Positions 18,587 to 27,599 of a stretch of DNA of 64,000 bases are shown here, in pieces. The number at the start of each line of letters is the position of its first letter. The stretch's first letter is position 1. Source of the DNA: UBA4656 sp002405525. GTDB lineage: Bacteria > Pseudomonadota > Gammaproteobacteria > Xanthomonadales > Ahniellaceae. The DNA lies in NCBI GenBank assembly GCA_036723735.1, contig DAIMGT010000011.1, positions 1 to 64,000 of the forward strand, read 5' to 3'. The translations under genes were made by a program, and so were the position numbers. Below the pieces are notes generated by a model that saw only the letters and a list, made by a program, of their open reading frames with translations, made no database searches and was not told where the DNA came from.

Positions 18587-20377
18587 ATGCCCGACATGAC
18601 CGCCGTCCTGTGCCGCCTGTCGATCCTGCTCCTGCTGCTCGCACTGGCCGGCTGCGCCACCACCGGTGCGCCGCAAGCGCCTGTCGATGACGCGATCGCG
18701 CGCGCGCTGGCGGCACAGGGCGACTTCCGCGGTGCGGCCGCCGAGTTCGAGCGGCTCGCCCGCGCCAATCGCGGCGCGCGCGACGTGCTGCTGCTGGCTG
18801 CCGCCGAGGCGCTGCGCGAGGACGGCGACCTCGCGGGCGCGGCGGTGGTCGCCGCGCGCGTGCGTCGCCAGCGCCTCGCGCCGGTCGACGGTTCGCGCCT
18901 GGACCTGCTGCTCGCCGAGGCGGCGCTCGACGCCGGAGACGTCGAGCGCGCGCTGGCGCTGGCGGTGCTGCCGACCGGCGGGTCCGACGCCGCGCTGGCG
19001 CTTCGCGCAGGCGAGGTCAGGGCCCGCGCGCTCGACCGGGCAGGCCGGTCCCTCGACGCCGCCGGCGAACGTATCGCGCTGCTGCCGCGCAGCGCGGCCA
19101 GCGAGCGTGCGGCGCTGGAGGAGGACATTCTCGAGTCGTTGGCCAGCCTTGCCGTGCCGGCGCTGTCGTCGGCCCTGGCCGGACTCCAGCCTGCCGACGC
19201 CCGGCGGCCTTGGCTGGAACGGGCGCTGCGACTGAAGGGCGCCGCGCCCTCGCGGGTGATCCCGCGCCCGACGCGCCAGGCCGGAACGCTGCTTTCGCAG
19301 GACGGCGGCCGCCCGCGGCCCGAGGGCTGGAGCGCACCGCCGCAGGTCGCCTTGCTGCTGCCGCTGTCGGGACCGCTGGCCGCGGCGGGCGGCGCGATCC
19401 GCGACGGCTTCCTCGCCGCCTACTTCGCGGACACCGGCGAGCGACCGCTGCTGCGCATCTACGACGCAGGCGCGAGCGCGGAGTCCGCGCTGGAGGCCTA
19501 TGCGCGCGCGGTCGCCGACGGCGCCACCCGCGCGGTCGGTCCGCTGGCGCGCGAACAGGTCGCAGCGGTCCTGGCCGTGGTCGACCGGCGGACTCCGGTT
19601 CTTGCCCTCAACCATCCGGACAACGGAGCGGTCCCGCCGCCGGGCAGCCAGCAGTTCGCGCTCGCGCCCGACGACGAGGCGGCGCTGGCCGCCGACCATG
19701 CGTGGTCGCGCGGCTTGCGGCGGGTCGCTCTGCTGGCCGCGGCCGAGGACTGGAGCGACCGCGCCGCCCTGGCTTTTCGGGCGCAGTTCGAGATGCTCGG
19801 TGGGGTCATCGCCGGCGAGGCGCGCCTGCCCGACGACGCGGTGGATTTCTCTGCGGCGATCGCGCAGGCAATGTCGGGTGGCCCGGACGCGGCCTTCCTG
19901 GCGGTGCGGCCGCCACAGGGCCGTCTGCTGGTGCCGCAACTGCGAGCCGCCGGTCTGCAGGACCTGCCGCTGTTCGCGCCGTCACAGGTGTTCGACGGCA
20001 GCCCCAGCCGCGCGCTGGACCGCGACCTCAACGGCGTCGAGTTCAGCGACGCGCCCTGGCTGTTCGGCCTTTCCTCCGGCCTGCCCGAGCGCGAGGCGCT
20101 CGCGCGCCGCCTGCCCGCTGCGGCGACCGCGCCGCGGCTGTTCGCGTTCGGAATCGACGCCTGGCGGCTGCTGCCCTACCTCGACTGGCTCGGCGCCAAC
20201 CCCGACGCCTATCTGCCCGGCGCCAGCGGGCAGCTGGCGGTGGACGGATTCGGCCGCGTGCGGCGCGTGCTGACCTGGATGCGTTTCGTGGACGGGGTGC
20301 CGCGTGCGGTGGATGGACTCATCAGCGCGGACCCGCTGGACGCCGCCGCCGGGACGGCGCCGGCGGGCGGACGTTGA
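18587..20377 (+). CDS. lpoA: Penicillin-binding protein activator LpoA-like lipoprotein
   Basis: 596 residues. Lipoprotein signal with lipobox LALAGC (residues about 19-24), so outer-membrane anchored. The N-terminal half is helical and Ala/Arg-rich, TPR-like (ALAAQGDFRGAAAEFERLARA). The C-terminal half (from about 245, PPQVALLLPLSGPLAAAGGAIRDGF) is a periplasmic-binding-protein-like fold of the LppC family. In E. coli LpoA activates PBP1A. The divergent rsmI and the following yraN and BON genes are the usual neighbours. An ATG 9 bp downstream (18596) is an alternative start. Confidence 0.88.
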   Translation: MPDMTAVLCRLSILLLLLALAGCATTGAPQAPVDDAIARALAAQGDFRGAAAEFERLARANRGARDVLLLAAAEALREDGDLAGAAVVAARVRRQRLAPVDGSRLDLLLAEAALDAGDVERALALAVLPTGGSDAALALRAGEVRARALDRAGRSLDAAGERIALLPRSAASERAALEEDILESLASLAVPALSSALAGLQPADARRPWLERALRLKGAAPSRVIPRPTRQAGTLLSQDGGRPRPEGWSAPPQVALLLPLSGPLAAAGGAIRDGFLAAYFADTGERPLLRIYDAGASAESALEAYARAVADGATRAVGPLAREQVAAVLAVVDRRTPVLALNHPDNGAVPPPGSQQFALAPDDEAALAADHAWSRGLRRVALLAAAEDWSDRAALAFRAQFEMLGGVIAGEARLPDDAVDFSAAIAQAMSGGPDAAFLAVRPPQGRLLVPQLRAAGLQDLPLFAPSQVFDGSPSRALDRDLNGVEFSDAPWLFGLSSGLPEREALARRLPAAATAPRLFAFGIDAWRLLPYLDWLGANPDAYLPGASGQLAVDGFGRVRRVLTWMRFVDGVPRAVDGLISADPLDAAAGTAPAGGR

Positions 20378-20733
20378 GCGCGCGCGTGGCGCGCGGCGCG
20401 GCCGTCGAGGCGGCCTGTGCGGAGTGGCTCGCCGCGCGCGGGCTGCCGGTGGTCGCGCGCAATGTGCGCTGCCGCTTCGGCGAGATCGATCTCGTTCTGG
20501 ACCACGGCGACGTCCTGGTGTTCGCTGAAGTGCGGCTGCGCCAGGATGACGGCTTCGGCGGCGCGGCGGCCGCGGTGGACCGCCGCAAGCAGGAGCGGAT
20601 CGCGGCCTGCGCGCGCTGGTATCTTGCGCAGCATCCGCGGCAGGCGCTGCGCGCGTGCCGTTTCGACGTGCTGGCGGTCGGCCGAGGCCGCGCCATCGCG
20701 TGGATCCAAGACGCCTTCCGACCCGAAGCCTGA
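20374..20733 (+). CDS. yraN: YraN family (UPF0102) nuclease-fold protein
   Basis: 119 residues starting at TTG 20374, which overlaps the lpoA stop (TTGA); a GTG at 20386 is an alternative. The endonuclease-like core CRFGEIDLVLDHGDVLVFAEVRLR and the conserved AAVDRRKQERI and CRFDVLAV segments identify UPF0102. Its function is not established; it is thought to be a Holliday-junction-resolvase-like fold. Coupling to lpoA is typical. Confidence 0.88.
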   Translation: MSARVARGAAVEAACAEWLAARGLPVVARNVRCRFGEIDLVLDHGDVLVFAEVRLRQDDGFGGAAAAVDRRKQERIAACARWYLAQHPRQALRACRFDVLAVGRGRAIAWIQDAFRPEA

Positions 20734-20749
20734 GCCGCCGAGAAACCCG

Positions 20750-21325
20750 ATGACCCGCATCCTGACCCCCGTGCTGTGCCTGCTGCTGCTGCCCGGCTGT
20801 GCCGCGCTGGTGGTCGGGGGCGCGGCGGCCGGCGCCGGCGCCGTCCACGACCGACGCAGCCTGGGCACCGTGATCGACGACAACAACATCGAACTGACCG
20901 CCTACGACGCGATCAACAAGGACAAGGAGATCGCGCTGAAGAACAACGTCGGCATCGTGGTCCACAACGGCGTGATGCTGCTGGTCGGCGAGGTGCGCAC
21001 CGAGGAACTCCGGCAGCGTGCCGAGCGCCTCGCGTCCGGATTGCAGGGCGTGCGGCGGGTCGTCAACGAGATCGCGGTCGAGGACCCCACCGGTTTCGGC
21101 ACCGCCACCCGCGACCGCTGGCTGACCGGCCGGGTCAAGCTCGCGCTGCTCGACATCGTCGACCTGCCGGGCTTCGATCCCACGCGGGTGAATGTCAGTA
21201 CCCAGAACGGCAAGGTCTACCTGATGGGCATCGTCAGCCGCGAGGAGGCCGAGCGCGTGGTGGGGATCGCACGCGCCGTGCCGGGCGTGGAGCGGGTGGT
21301 GAAGGTGTTCGAGTACGCCGATTGA
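20750..21325 (+). CDS. BON-domain lipoprotein, DolP/YraP-like
   Basis: 191 residues. Starts MTRILTPVLCLLLLPGC, a lipoprotein signal with lipobox LLPGC, followed by a short Gly/Ala-rich linker. Two BON domains follow: about 45-115 (NNVGIVVHNGVMLLVGEVRTEE, VRRVVNEIAV) and 125-190 (VNVSTQNGKVYLMGIVSREEAERVVGIA). This layout equals DolP, an outer-membrane lipoprotein that binds anionic phospholipid at the division site. It ends the lpoA-yraN set, 16 bp after yraN. Confidence 0.88.
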   Translation: MTRILTPVLCLLLLPGCAALVVGGAAAGAGAVHDRRSLGTVIDDNNIELTAYDAINKDKEIALKNNVGIVVHNGVMLLVGEVRTEELRQRAERLASGLQGVRRVVNEIAVEDPTGFGTATRDRWLTGRVKLALLDIVDLPGFDPTRVNVSTQNGKVYLMGIVSREEAERVVGIARAVPGVERVVKVFEYAD

Positions 21326-21631
21326 AGCGCCACCTGCCGACCGCGCCGCGGTGGAGCAGCAGGCGGCCGGTTCGAAGCCATCGCCGAAGATCGCATCGGC
21401 GGCGCCGCTGATGTCCGACCACGCGCTGCGCGCGGAATCGATCCGGGCGGGTCGATCCATGACCGACGGTGGCGCCGCACTGCGCGGCGTGCCGACGTCG
21501 GTCCGGCTGCACGGCACCCGCGGCGTCGTTGGTATCGACGGAGTGCCGCGGACCCGATCGCGCGCCGCGCGAGACGGTCGGTCTGTCCGGGCCGGGCCAC
21601 GGCCCCCGTCGGGCGGAGGCGTGACTGGAAA
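21326..21631. other. Intergenic stretch, no gene seen
   Basis: 306 bp between the BON lipoprotein and the 3' end of the minus-strand RNase P RNA. Very GC-rich with short palindromes such as GGCCGGGCCACGGCCC. No convincing ORF, no U-tailed terminator and no repeat family was seen. Confidence 0.5.
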
Positions 21632-22004
<373 letters not shown>

Positions 22005-22011
22005 GGGGCTG

Positions 22012-22017
22012 AGTGTA
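22012..22017 (-). promoter_or_regulatory. -10 element of rnpB promoter
   Basis: On the minus strand TACACT ends 7 bp before the predicted 5' end of RNase P RNA (22004). The matching -35 is weak. The placement supports the RNA start. Confidence 0.5.
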
Positions 22018-22404
22018 GCGCGTGGGTTACCGCTGGCGGTTGAACGGTGATGGGTTGCGGCTTGCGTTGACGGGAAAGGGCCCAGGGGTGAGGCGGGATT
22101 TGCCGCCGCACTTCAGCGCGAATAGCGCTGGCCGGAATCAGAGCCCAGGGCCCGGCCGACGGTTGGGGAGGTTGGGGCGCGGCAGCGTCTGGGGTGACCA
22201 CTGCTGCATCGCACTCGATCAAGCGTGTCGCGATCAACGGGTGCTGCGACCTTTTGCGCCCCCCCATCAAGTCGCGCCTACCCGTGCTCTTGCCGGGCTC
22301 TGGGCGCTCGGCCTTTTGCCCTGGGCCCTCGCAGCGGAATCGTGGTCCCCGAACACCGTCCGCCGGCGCGACCGCGGCTGCCCCCAAACCGCCACACCGT
22401 GCCA
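22018..22404. other. Intergenic stretch with GGGCCCAGGG inverted repeat
   Basis: 387 bp between rnpB and the mraZ promoter, no convincing ORF. It holds GGGCCCAGGG at about 22079 and its inverse CCCTGGGCCC at about 22319, plus further AGCCCAGGGCCC and GGGCTCTGGGC pieces. These resemble the AGGGCNN heptamer repeat after ftsA. Function unknown. Confidence 0.4.
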
Positions 22405-22433
22405 TTGACAGTCTCATGACCCGCGACTAAGGT
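22405..22433 (+). promoter_or_regulatory. Sigma-70 promoter of the dcw cluster
   Basis: TTGACA (22405-22410), 17-bp spacer, TAAGGT (22428-22433). The -35 is a perfect consensus. Transcription would start near 22440, inside the MraZ box array, about 40 nt before the mraZ start codon. Confidence 0.75.
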
Positions 22434-22477
22434 GGGCAAGCGTGGTAAATCAGGGAAAATTGTGGATTTTTTTGGCT
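22433..22477 (+). promoter_or_regulatory. Five-box MraZ operator
   Basis: TGGGC (22433), TGGTA (22443), GGGAA (22453), TGGAT (22463) and TGGCT (22473) recur at an exact 10-bp period. MraZ of E. coli binds TGGGN repeats separated by 5 nt ahead of its own gene. Here the array starts at the last base of the -10 element and reaches to within 5 bp of the mraZ ATG, a position suited to autorepression. E. coli has three boxes; five are visible here, the third being the weakest. Confidence 0.72.
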
Positions 22478-22481
22478 GAAT

Positions 22482-22928
22482 ATGTTTCAGGGCGAGACCG
22501 CCATCACGATCGACGAAAAGGGGCGAATGTCGATACCGACCGCCCACCGGGAGAGCGTGGCCGGCGCCTGCGGCGGACGACTGGTGGCGACCTACAACCC
22601 GTTCGAGGCCGGCTGCCTGTGGCTGTTCCCTCCGCAGGAATGGGAGTCGGTGCGCGCGCAGGTGGTGGCGCTGCCCACCGCCAAGGCGGTGCATCGCAAT
22701 CTGCAGATGAAGCTCGTCGGTGCGGCTGCCCTGCTGGAGGTCGATGGCGCGGGACGGGTCCTTTTGCCGGCCAGCCAGCGCGCCGCCGCCGGCATCGAGC
22801 GCCGGGCGGTGCTGCTGGGCATGGGTGCGCGATTCGAGCTGTGGAGCGAGCAGGCGCACCTGGCGAAGGTGCGGGAGACGATCGTGGAGGACCAGGTCAC
22901 GCCGGAGATGGCGGGCCTGCGGCTGTGA
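22482..22928 (+). CDS. mraZ: Transcriptional regulator MraZ
   Basis: 148 residues. DNA-binding regulator of the division/cell-wall cluster, with two SpoVT/AbrB-like repeats: the first around DEKGRMSIPTAHRE (12-25), the second around DGAGRVLLPASQR (about 87-99). It forms a ring and binds direct repeats upstream of its own gene, which are present here. The ATG at 22482 has no evident Shine-Dalgarno sequence because the leader is occupied by the operator boxes. First gene of the dcw cluster; rsmH follows after 40 bp. Confidence 0.95.
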   Translation: MFQGETAITIDEKGRMSIPTAHRESVAGACGGRLVATYNPFEAGCLWLFPPQEWESVRAQVVALPTAKAVHRNLQMKLVGAAALLEVDGAGRVLLPASQRAAAGIERRAVLLGMGARFELWSEQAHLAKVRETIVEDQVTPEMAGLRL

Positions 22929-22968
22929 GCGCGACGCCGCGTGCAAAGCGCGCGGCGGGTGAGGGCGG

Positions 22969-23898
22969 ATGGACGATGCGGGCTCCCATGTCCCGGTGTT
23001 GCGGGACGAGGCAGTGGCGGCGCTGGCCGTGCGGTGCGATGGCGCCTATCTCGACGGCACCTTCGGTCGCGGCGGGCACGCCCGGGAAGTGCTGGGTCGG
23101 CTGGGCGGCGACGGCCGGCTGCTGGTGATGGACAAGGATCCGGAGGCGATCGCAGTGGCGCTCGCGCTGGCCGCCGCGGACCCGCGGGTACGCGTGCGGC
23201 ACGCTTCGTTCGCAACGATGGGCGCCTGGGACGAGGCGCAGGCCGGACTCGACGGGGTGCTGCTCGACCTCGGGGTGTCCTCGCCGCAGATCGACCAGCC
23301 TGGCCGGGGGTTCAGCTTCCAGTCCGATGGTCCGCTCGACATGCGGATGGATCCGACCCGCGGCGAAAGCGCGGCGCAGTGGCTGGCCAGGGCCAGCGAG
23401 CGGGAGATTGCCGACGTGCTGTTCGCGTACGGCGAGGAGCGGGACAGCCGGCGCATCGCGCGCGCGGTCGTCGCACGGCGGGCCGAGGCGCCGGTGGCGA
23501 CCACCCGTGAGCTGGCCGATGTGGTGGCGCGGGTGGTGCGTTCGCGCGAGCCGGGCAGGCATCCGGCGACGCGTACTTTCCAGGCCCTGCGCATCGTGGT
23601 CAACGGCGAGCTTGACGATCTCGCCGCGGGTTTGCAGGCGGCGGTGGCGTGCCTCAGGACGGGCGGCCGCCTGGTGGTGATCAGTTTTCACTCGCTGGAG
23701 GACCGTGTGGTCAAGCGCTTCATCCGCGACGCCTCCCGCACGGCCGCCCCCGGGCGCCGCGGGCTGCCGCCGCCGGTCGACGCGCCGCCACCGGTGCTGC
23801 GCGCGGTGGGCGATCCGGTGTCGCCCACGGTGGCCGAGGTCGCCGCCAATCCGCGCGCGCGCAGCGCGGTGCTGCGGGTGGCGGAGCGCCTGCCGTGA
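22969..23898 (+). CDS. rsmH: 16S rRNA (cytosine-1402 N4) methyltransferase RsmH
   Basis: 309 residues. Methylates N4 of C1402 in 16S rRNA, the same base that RsmI (17692-18522) modifies on the ribose. Motifs: HVPVLRDEAVAAL, the SAM site YLDGTFGRGGHA, DLGVSSPQID, GFSFQSDGPLDMRMD and FHSLEDRVVK. Length is normal. Its stop overlaps the GTG of ftsL (GTGA). Confidence 0.96.
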   Translation: MDDAGSHVPVLRDEAVAALAVRCDGAYLDGTFGRGGHAREVLGRLGGDGRLLVMDKDPEAIAVALALAAADPRVRVRHASFATMGAWDEAQAGLDGVLLDLGVSSPQIDQPGRGFSFQSDGPLDMRMDPTRGESAAQWLARASEREIADVLFAYGEERDSRRIARAVVARRAEAPVATTRELADVVARVVRSREPGRHPATRTFQALRIVVNGELDDLAAGLQAAVACLRTGGRLVVISFHSLEDRVVKRFIRDASRTAAPGRRGLPPPVDAPPPVLRAVGDPVSPTVAEVAANPRARSAVLRVAERLP

Positions 23899-24167
23899 GG
23901 GCCGGCATGCTCGCCGTTTGGGCCGCGCTGCTGGCTGCCGCCGTGGCCAGTGCGGTGGGCGTGGTCTATGCCCGCCACGAGAGCCGCCGCCTGTTCGTGG
24001 AACTGAGCGCGCTGGAAGCGGCGCGCGACGAGCTGAACATCGACTTCGGCCGCCTGCAGTTGGAGCAGGCGACCTGGGCCGATGCCAACCGAATCGAGAA
24101 GATCGCGCGCGGCGAACTGGGGATGGACTTCCCGGCGCCGACCGCGACCCGGGTTGTCCGGCGGTGA
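23895..24167 (+). CDS. ftsL: Cell division protein FtsL
   Basis: 90 residues. Small bitopic membrane protein of the FtsQLB complex. One N-terminal membrane segment (LAVWAALLAAAVASAVGVVYA), then a leucine-zipper-like coiled coil (LFVELSALEAARDELNIDFGRLQLEQ split over residues 30-58) and the conserved ending ADANRIEKIARGELGM. GTG 23895 overlaps the rsmH stop; ATG 23907 is the alternative. Identified by length, topology and position between rsmH and ftsI. Confidence 0.88.
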   Translation: MRAGMLAVWAALLAAAVASAVGVVYARHESRRLFVELSALEAARDELNIDFGRLQLEQATWADANRIEKIARGELGMDFPAPTATRVVRR

Positions 24168-24351
24168 GGGGGAAGACCGACGCCATGCACGAGCGGCTGC
24201 GCCAGGCAGCGCTTTCGGGTCCCGGCGGCCGCCAGTGCGTCCGTCCCGGGCCGGCATGGCCGCACTTCCGCCGTGCCACCGCCAGCATCCGCCCGTCGTG
24301 CCGAAGCGCACGGCCAGGCGCGACCGCGCGCGCGGCGCGGCGGGGGCGCGG

Positions 24352-26127
24352 GTGAAGCCCGGCGCGCCGTCGGCGATCAAGACCCCCACGGTGCGCACGC
24401 GTCTGCGTCTGCACGCGCTGGCGATGCTGCTCGCGCTCGGCGGCAGTGCGCTGGTGGCGCGTGCGGTCGACCTGCAGGTGTTGCGCAAGGACTTCTATCA
24501 GGATCAGGGCGACCAGCGGTTCGTGCGCGAGCGGACGATCCCGGTCTCGCGCGGCATGATCGTCGACCGCAACGGCGAGCCGCTGGCAGTGTCGACGCCG
24601 GTGGAGTCGATCTGGGCCGATCCCGAGGCGGTGCTGGCGCACCGCGAGCGGATCCCCGAGCTGGCGCGCGCGCTCGGTGCCGAGCCGGTCGAGTTCGAGC
24701 AGCGTCTCGCGCAGCGCGCCGATCGCGAATTCGTCTACCTGCGCCGACACCTGTCGCCGGATGCGTCGGCCGCGGTGCTGGCCCTCGGCGTGCCCGGCGT
24801 GAACGTGCAGCGCGAGTTCCGCCGCTACTACCCGGCGGGCGAGGTGATGGCCCATGTGCTGGGCTTCACCAACATCGACGATCGGGGGCAGGAGGGCCTG
24901 GAACTGGCCTTCGATGAATGGCTGACCGGCAAGCCCGGCCTCAAGCGGGTCATCCAGGACCGCCGCGGCGAAGTGGTAGAGAACGTCGAACTGGTGCGCG
25001 AACCGCAGCCCGGCCGCGACCTGCGCCTTTCGATCGACCGCCGCATCCAGCATCTCGCCTACAAGGAGCTGGTCGCCGCGGTCGCCGAACACCGCGCGCG
25101 CGCCGGCAGCATGGTGGTGCTGGATGTGGGCACCGGCGAGGTGCTGGCGATGGTCAACTGGCCGTCCTACAACCCGAACGTGCGCGGCGCGTCGGACGCC
25201 GCGGTTCGGCGCAACCGAGCGGTCACCGATGTGGTCGAGCCCGGGTCGGTGGTCAAGGTGCTGACCGTCGGCGCCGGGCTGGAGAGCGGAAAGTTCAAGC
25301 CCGAGACGCTGATCGACACCAATCCCGGCTCGATGCCGGTGGCGAACCACGTCGTGCGCGACATCCGCAATTTCGGCGTGGTGGACCTGACGCGCCTGCT
25401 GGTGAAGTCGAGCAACGTCGCCTCCACGCGCATCGCCCAGCAGCTGTCGGACGATCACCTCTACGACGTGTTTCGCCGCTTCGGCTTCGGCCAGGCGACC
25501 GGCTGCGGGTTCCCCGGCGAGTCGGCCGGCGTGCTGGCGGAGCCGGCGCGCTGGGGCCCGGTGGAAAAGGCGACACTGTCTTACGGCTATGGCCTGTCGG
25601 TCACGCCGCTGCAGGTCGCGCAGGCGTACGCCGCGCTCGGCAACGGCGGGCGGATCCGGCCACCCACCTTCGTGGCCGGGGCACGGACGCCGGACGAGGC
25701 GGTGCTCGACCCGGAAATCGCGCGCGTGCTGGTGGGCATGCGCGCGGAGGTGGTTGCCGAGGGATCCGGTGTGAGGGCGGCGGTACCCAACTACCGCGTC
25801 GCCGGCAAGACCGGCACGTCGCGCAAGGCGGCGGCCGGCGGCTATCAGAGCCGCTACATCAGCATGTTCGCCGGCCTGGTGCCGGCCAGCGCCTCGCGCC
25901 TGGCCGCGGTGGTGGTGATCGACGACCCGCAGGGCGAAGCCTACTACGGTGGACTGGTCGCCGCCCCCGTGTTCGGTCGCGTGATGCCGGGCGCGCTGCG
26001 CCTGCTCGATGTGCCGCCCGACGCGCTCGACGCCAGTCTCGCCGGCATGACCCCGGCCGACCTGCCGCCGGCCGCCGCAGAAACCGCTGCCGGACACTCG
26101 CCGTTCGCCGAGGGGGTGGCGCCGTGA
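24352..26127 (+). CDS. ftsI: Peptidoglycan transpeptidase FtsI (PBP3)
   Basis: 591 residues from GTG 24352, which has a GGGGGCG purine-rich segment upstream; in-frame starts at 24256 (ATG) and 24298 (GTG) would lengthen a basic cytoplasmic tail. One membrane anchor (about 23-45), pedestal domain beginning RTIPVSRGMIVDRNG, and transpeptidase domain with EPGSVVK (SxxK active serine), SSN (SxN) and AGKTGTS (KTG). It cross-links septal peptidoglycan. The 184 bp between ftsL and this start is unusually long for this cluster. The stop overlaps the murE GTG (GTGA). Confidence 0.94.
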   Translation: MKPGAPSAIKTPTVRTRLRLHALAMLLALGGSALVARAVDLQVLRKDFYQDQGDQRFVRERTIPVSRGMIVDRNGEPLAVSTPVESIWADPEAVLAHRERIPELARALGAEPVEFEQRLAQRADREFVYLRRHLSPDASAAVLALGVPGVNVQREFRRYYPAGEVMAHVLGFTNIDDRGQEGLELAFDEWLTGKPGLKRVIQDRRGEVVENVELVREPQPGRDLRLSIDRRIQHLAYKELVAAVAEHRARAGSMVVLDVGTGEVLAMVNWPSYNPNVRGASDAAVRRNRAVTDVVEPGSVVKVLTVGAGLESGKFKPETLIDTNPGSMPVANHVVRDIRNFGVVDLTRLLVKSSNVASTRIAQQLSDDHLYDVFRRFGFGQATGCGFPGESAGVLAEPARWGPVEKATLSYGYGLSVTPLQVAQAYAALGNGGRIRPPTFVAGARTPDEAVLDPEIARVLVGMRAEVVAEGSGVRAAVPNYRVAGKTGTSRKAAAGGYQSRYISMFAGLVPASASRLAAVVVIDDPQGEAYYGGLVAAPVFGRVMPGALRLLDVPPDALDASLAGMTPADLPPAAAETAAGHSPFAEGVAP

Positions 26128-27599
26128 GCGCGGCGCGCGACCTCGAGTCGCTGCTCGCCGGCGCCGCCGATGCGGGTGGTGCCGGGGTATTGGCGGTGCA
26201 GGGTCTCGCGCTGGACTCGCGCGCGGTCGCGCCCGGTGACGTGTTCATCGCCTTGCGCGGCGCGCGCGGCCATGGCATCGAGCATGCCGCCGGCGCGGTC
26301 GCGCGCGGCGCGGTCGCGGTGCTGTTCGAGCCGCCGGCCGAGGTGCCGCACCTGCCGGTGCCGGTGCTCGCCGTGCCCGGACTGCGCGCGCGACTCGGCG
26401 CGCTGGCCGCCCGCTGGCACGGCGAGCCCTCGCGCGCCATGCGGGTGATCGGCGTGACCGGTACCAACGGCAAGACCTCGACGGTGCAGCTCGCCGCGCA
26501 GGCGCTGACCCTGCTCGGTGCGCGCGCGGCCACCATCGGCACGCTCGGAGCGGGCCTGCATGGCGCCACGCTGTCCGGCGAACGCACCACGCCGGACGTG
26601 ATCACGGTGCACCGCCTGCTCGCCGGCTTCCGTGAGGCGGGCTGCGATCATGTGGCGATGGAGGTGTCCTCGCACGCGCTCGACCAGGGCCGCGTCGACG
26701 CGGTGCGCTTCGAGGTCGCGGTGTTCACCAACCTCACGCGCGACCACCTCGACTATCACGGCACGATGGACGCCTATTTCGCCGCCAAGGCGCGGCTGTT
26801 CGCCTTCGACGGACTCGGCTGCGCGGTGGTCAACGTCGACGGCGCATGGGGCCGGCGGCTCGCCGCGCCGGGCGCCACGGCGGCGCGCGTGCTGACGGTG
26901 AGCGCGGCTGGCGACCCAGGCGCGGACGTGCGTGCCGGCGACGTCGCGCCGGGCGCGGGCGGCATCGCCTTCACGCTGGAGACGCCATGGGGCGCAGCGC
27001 GGATCGAGTCGCCGCTGCTCGGGCGCTTCAACGTCGACAACCTGTGCGCGGTCGCGGCCTGCCTCGGCGCGCTGGGCCATCCGATGGCGCGCATCGCGGG
27101 TGCGCTGGCCGGCCTGCACCCGGTGGCCGGTCGCATGAACCGCCTCGGCGGCCACGGCGCCGCCCCGCTGGTGGTGATCGACTACGCCCACAGCCCGGAT
27201 GCGCTGGAGCAGGCGCTGCTCGGCTTGCGCCCGCATACCGCTGGCCGCCTGTGGTGCGTGTTCGGTTGCGGCGGCGAGCGCGACACCGGCAAGCGCCCGC
27301 AGATGGGTGCGATCGCCGAGCGACTGGCCGACCGCGTGGTGGTCACCGACGACAATCCGCGCAGCGAGGACGGCGATGCGATCGTGGCCCAGGTGCTGGC
27401 CGGAATGGCGCGCCCCGATCTGGCCCAGGTCGAGCGCGACCGCGCGCGCGCAATCGCAGGCTCCGTCGCTGCGGCGCTGCCGGGCGACACCGTGCTGGTC
27501 GCCGGCAAGGGTCACGAGGCGTGGCAGGAGTCCGGTTGCGCCAAACGGCCCTTCGACGATCTCGCGCATGCGCGCGCGGCGCTGGAGGCACGTCCGTGA
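26124..27599 (+). CDS. murE: UDP-MurNAc-tripeptide synthetase MurE
   Basis: 491 residues, starting at GTG 26124 that overlaps the ftsI stop. ATP-dependent ligase adding the third amino acid of the peptidoglycan stem. P-loop GVTGTNGKTST (about 109-119), substrate segment TTPDVITVHRLL, and VIDYAHSPDALEQ. The specificity motif DDNPRSED (about 409-416) contains DNPR, characteristic of meso-diaminopimelate ligases, so the cell wall is expected to be of the DAP type. The stop overlaps the murF GTG. Confidence 0.95.
   Translation: MSAARDLESLLAGAADAGGAGVLAVQGLALDSRAVAPGDVFIALRGARGHGIEHAAGAVARGAVAVLFEPPAEVPHLPVPVLAVPGLRARLGALAARWHGEPSRAMRVIGVTGTNGKTSTVQLAAQALTLLGARAATIGTLGAGLHGATLSGERTTPDVITVHRLLAGFREAGCDHVAMEVSSHALDQGRVDAVRFEVAVFTNLTRDHLDYHGTMDAYFAAKARLFAFDGLGCAVVNVDGAWGRRLAAPGATAARVLTVSAAGDPGADVRAGDVAPGAGGIAFTLETPWGAARIESPLLGRFNVDNLCAVAACLGALGHPMARIAGALAGLHPVAGRMNRLGGHGAAPLVVIDYAHSPDALEQALLGLRPHTAGRLWCVFGCGGERDTGKRPQMGAIAERLADRVVVTDDNPRSEDGDAIVAQVLAGMARPDLAQVERDRARAIAGSVAAALPGDTVLVAGKGHEAWQESGCAKRPFDDLAHARAALEARP

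Noticed and set aside
22897..26097. 1066-codon open frame on the minus strand opposite rsmH-ftsL-ftsI
   Set aside because: It lies fully opposite known dcw genes and is rich in Arg, His and Gln without any domain. It is a GC-rich shadow frame.
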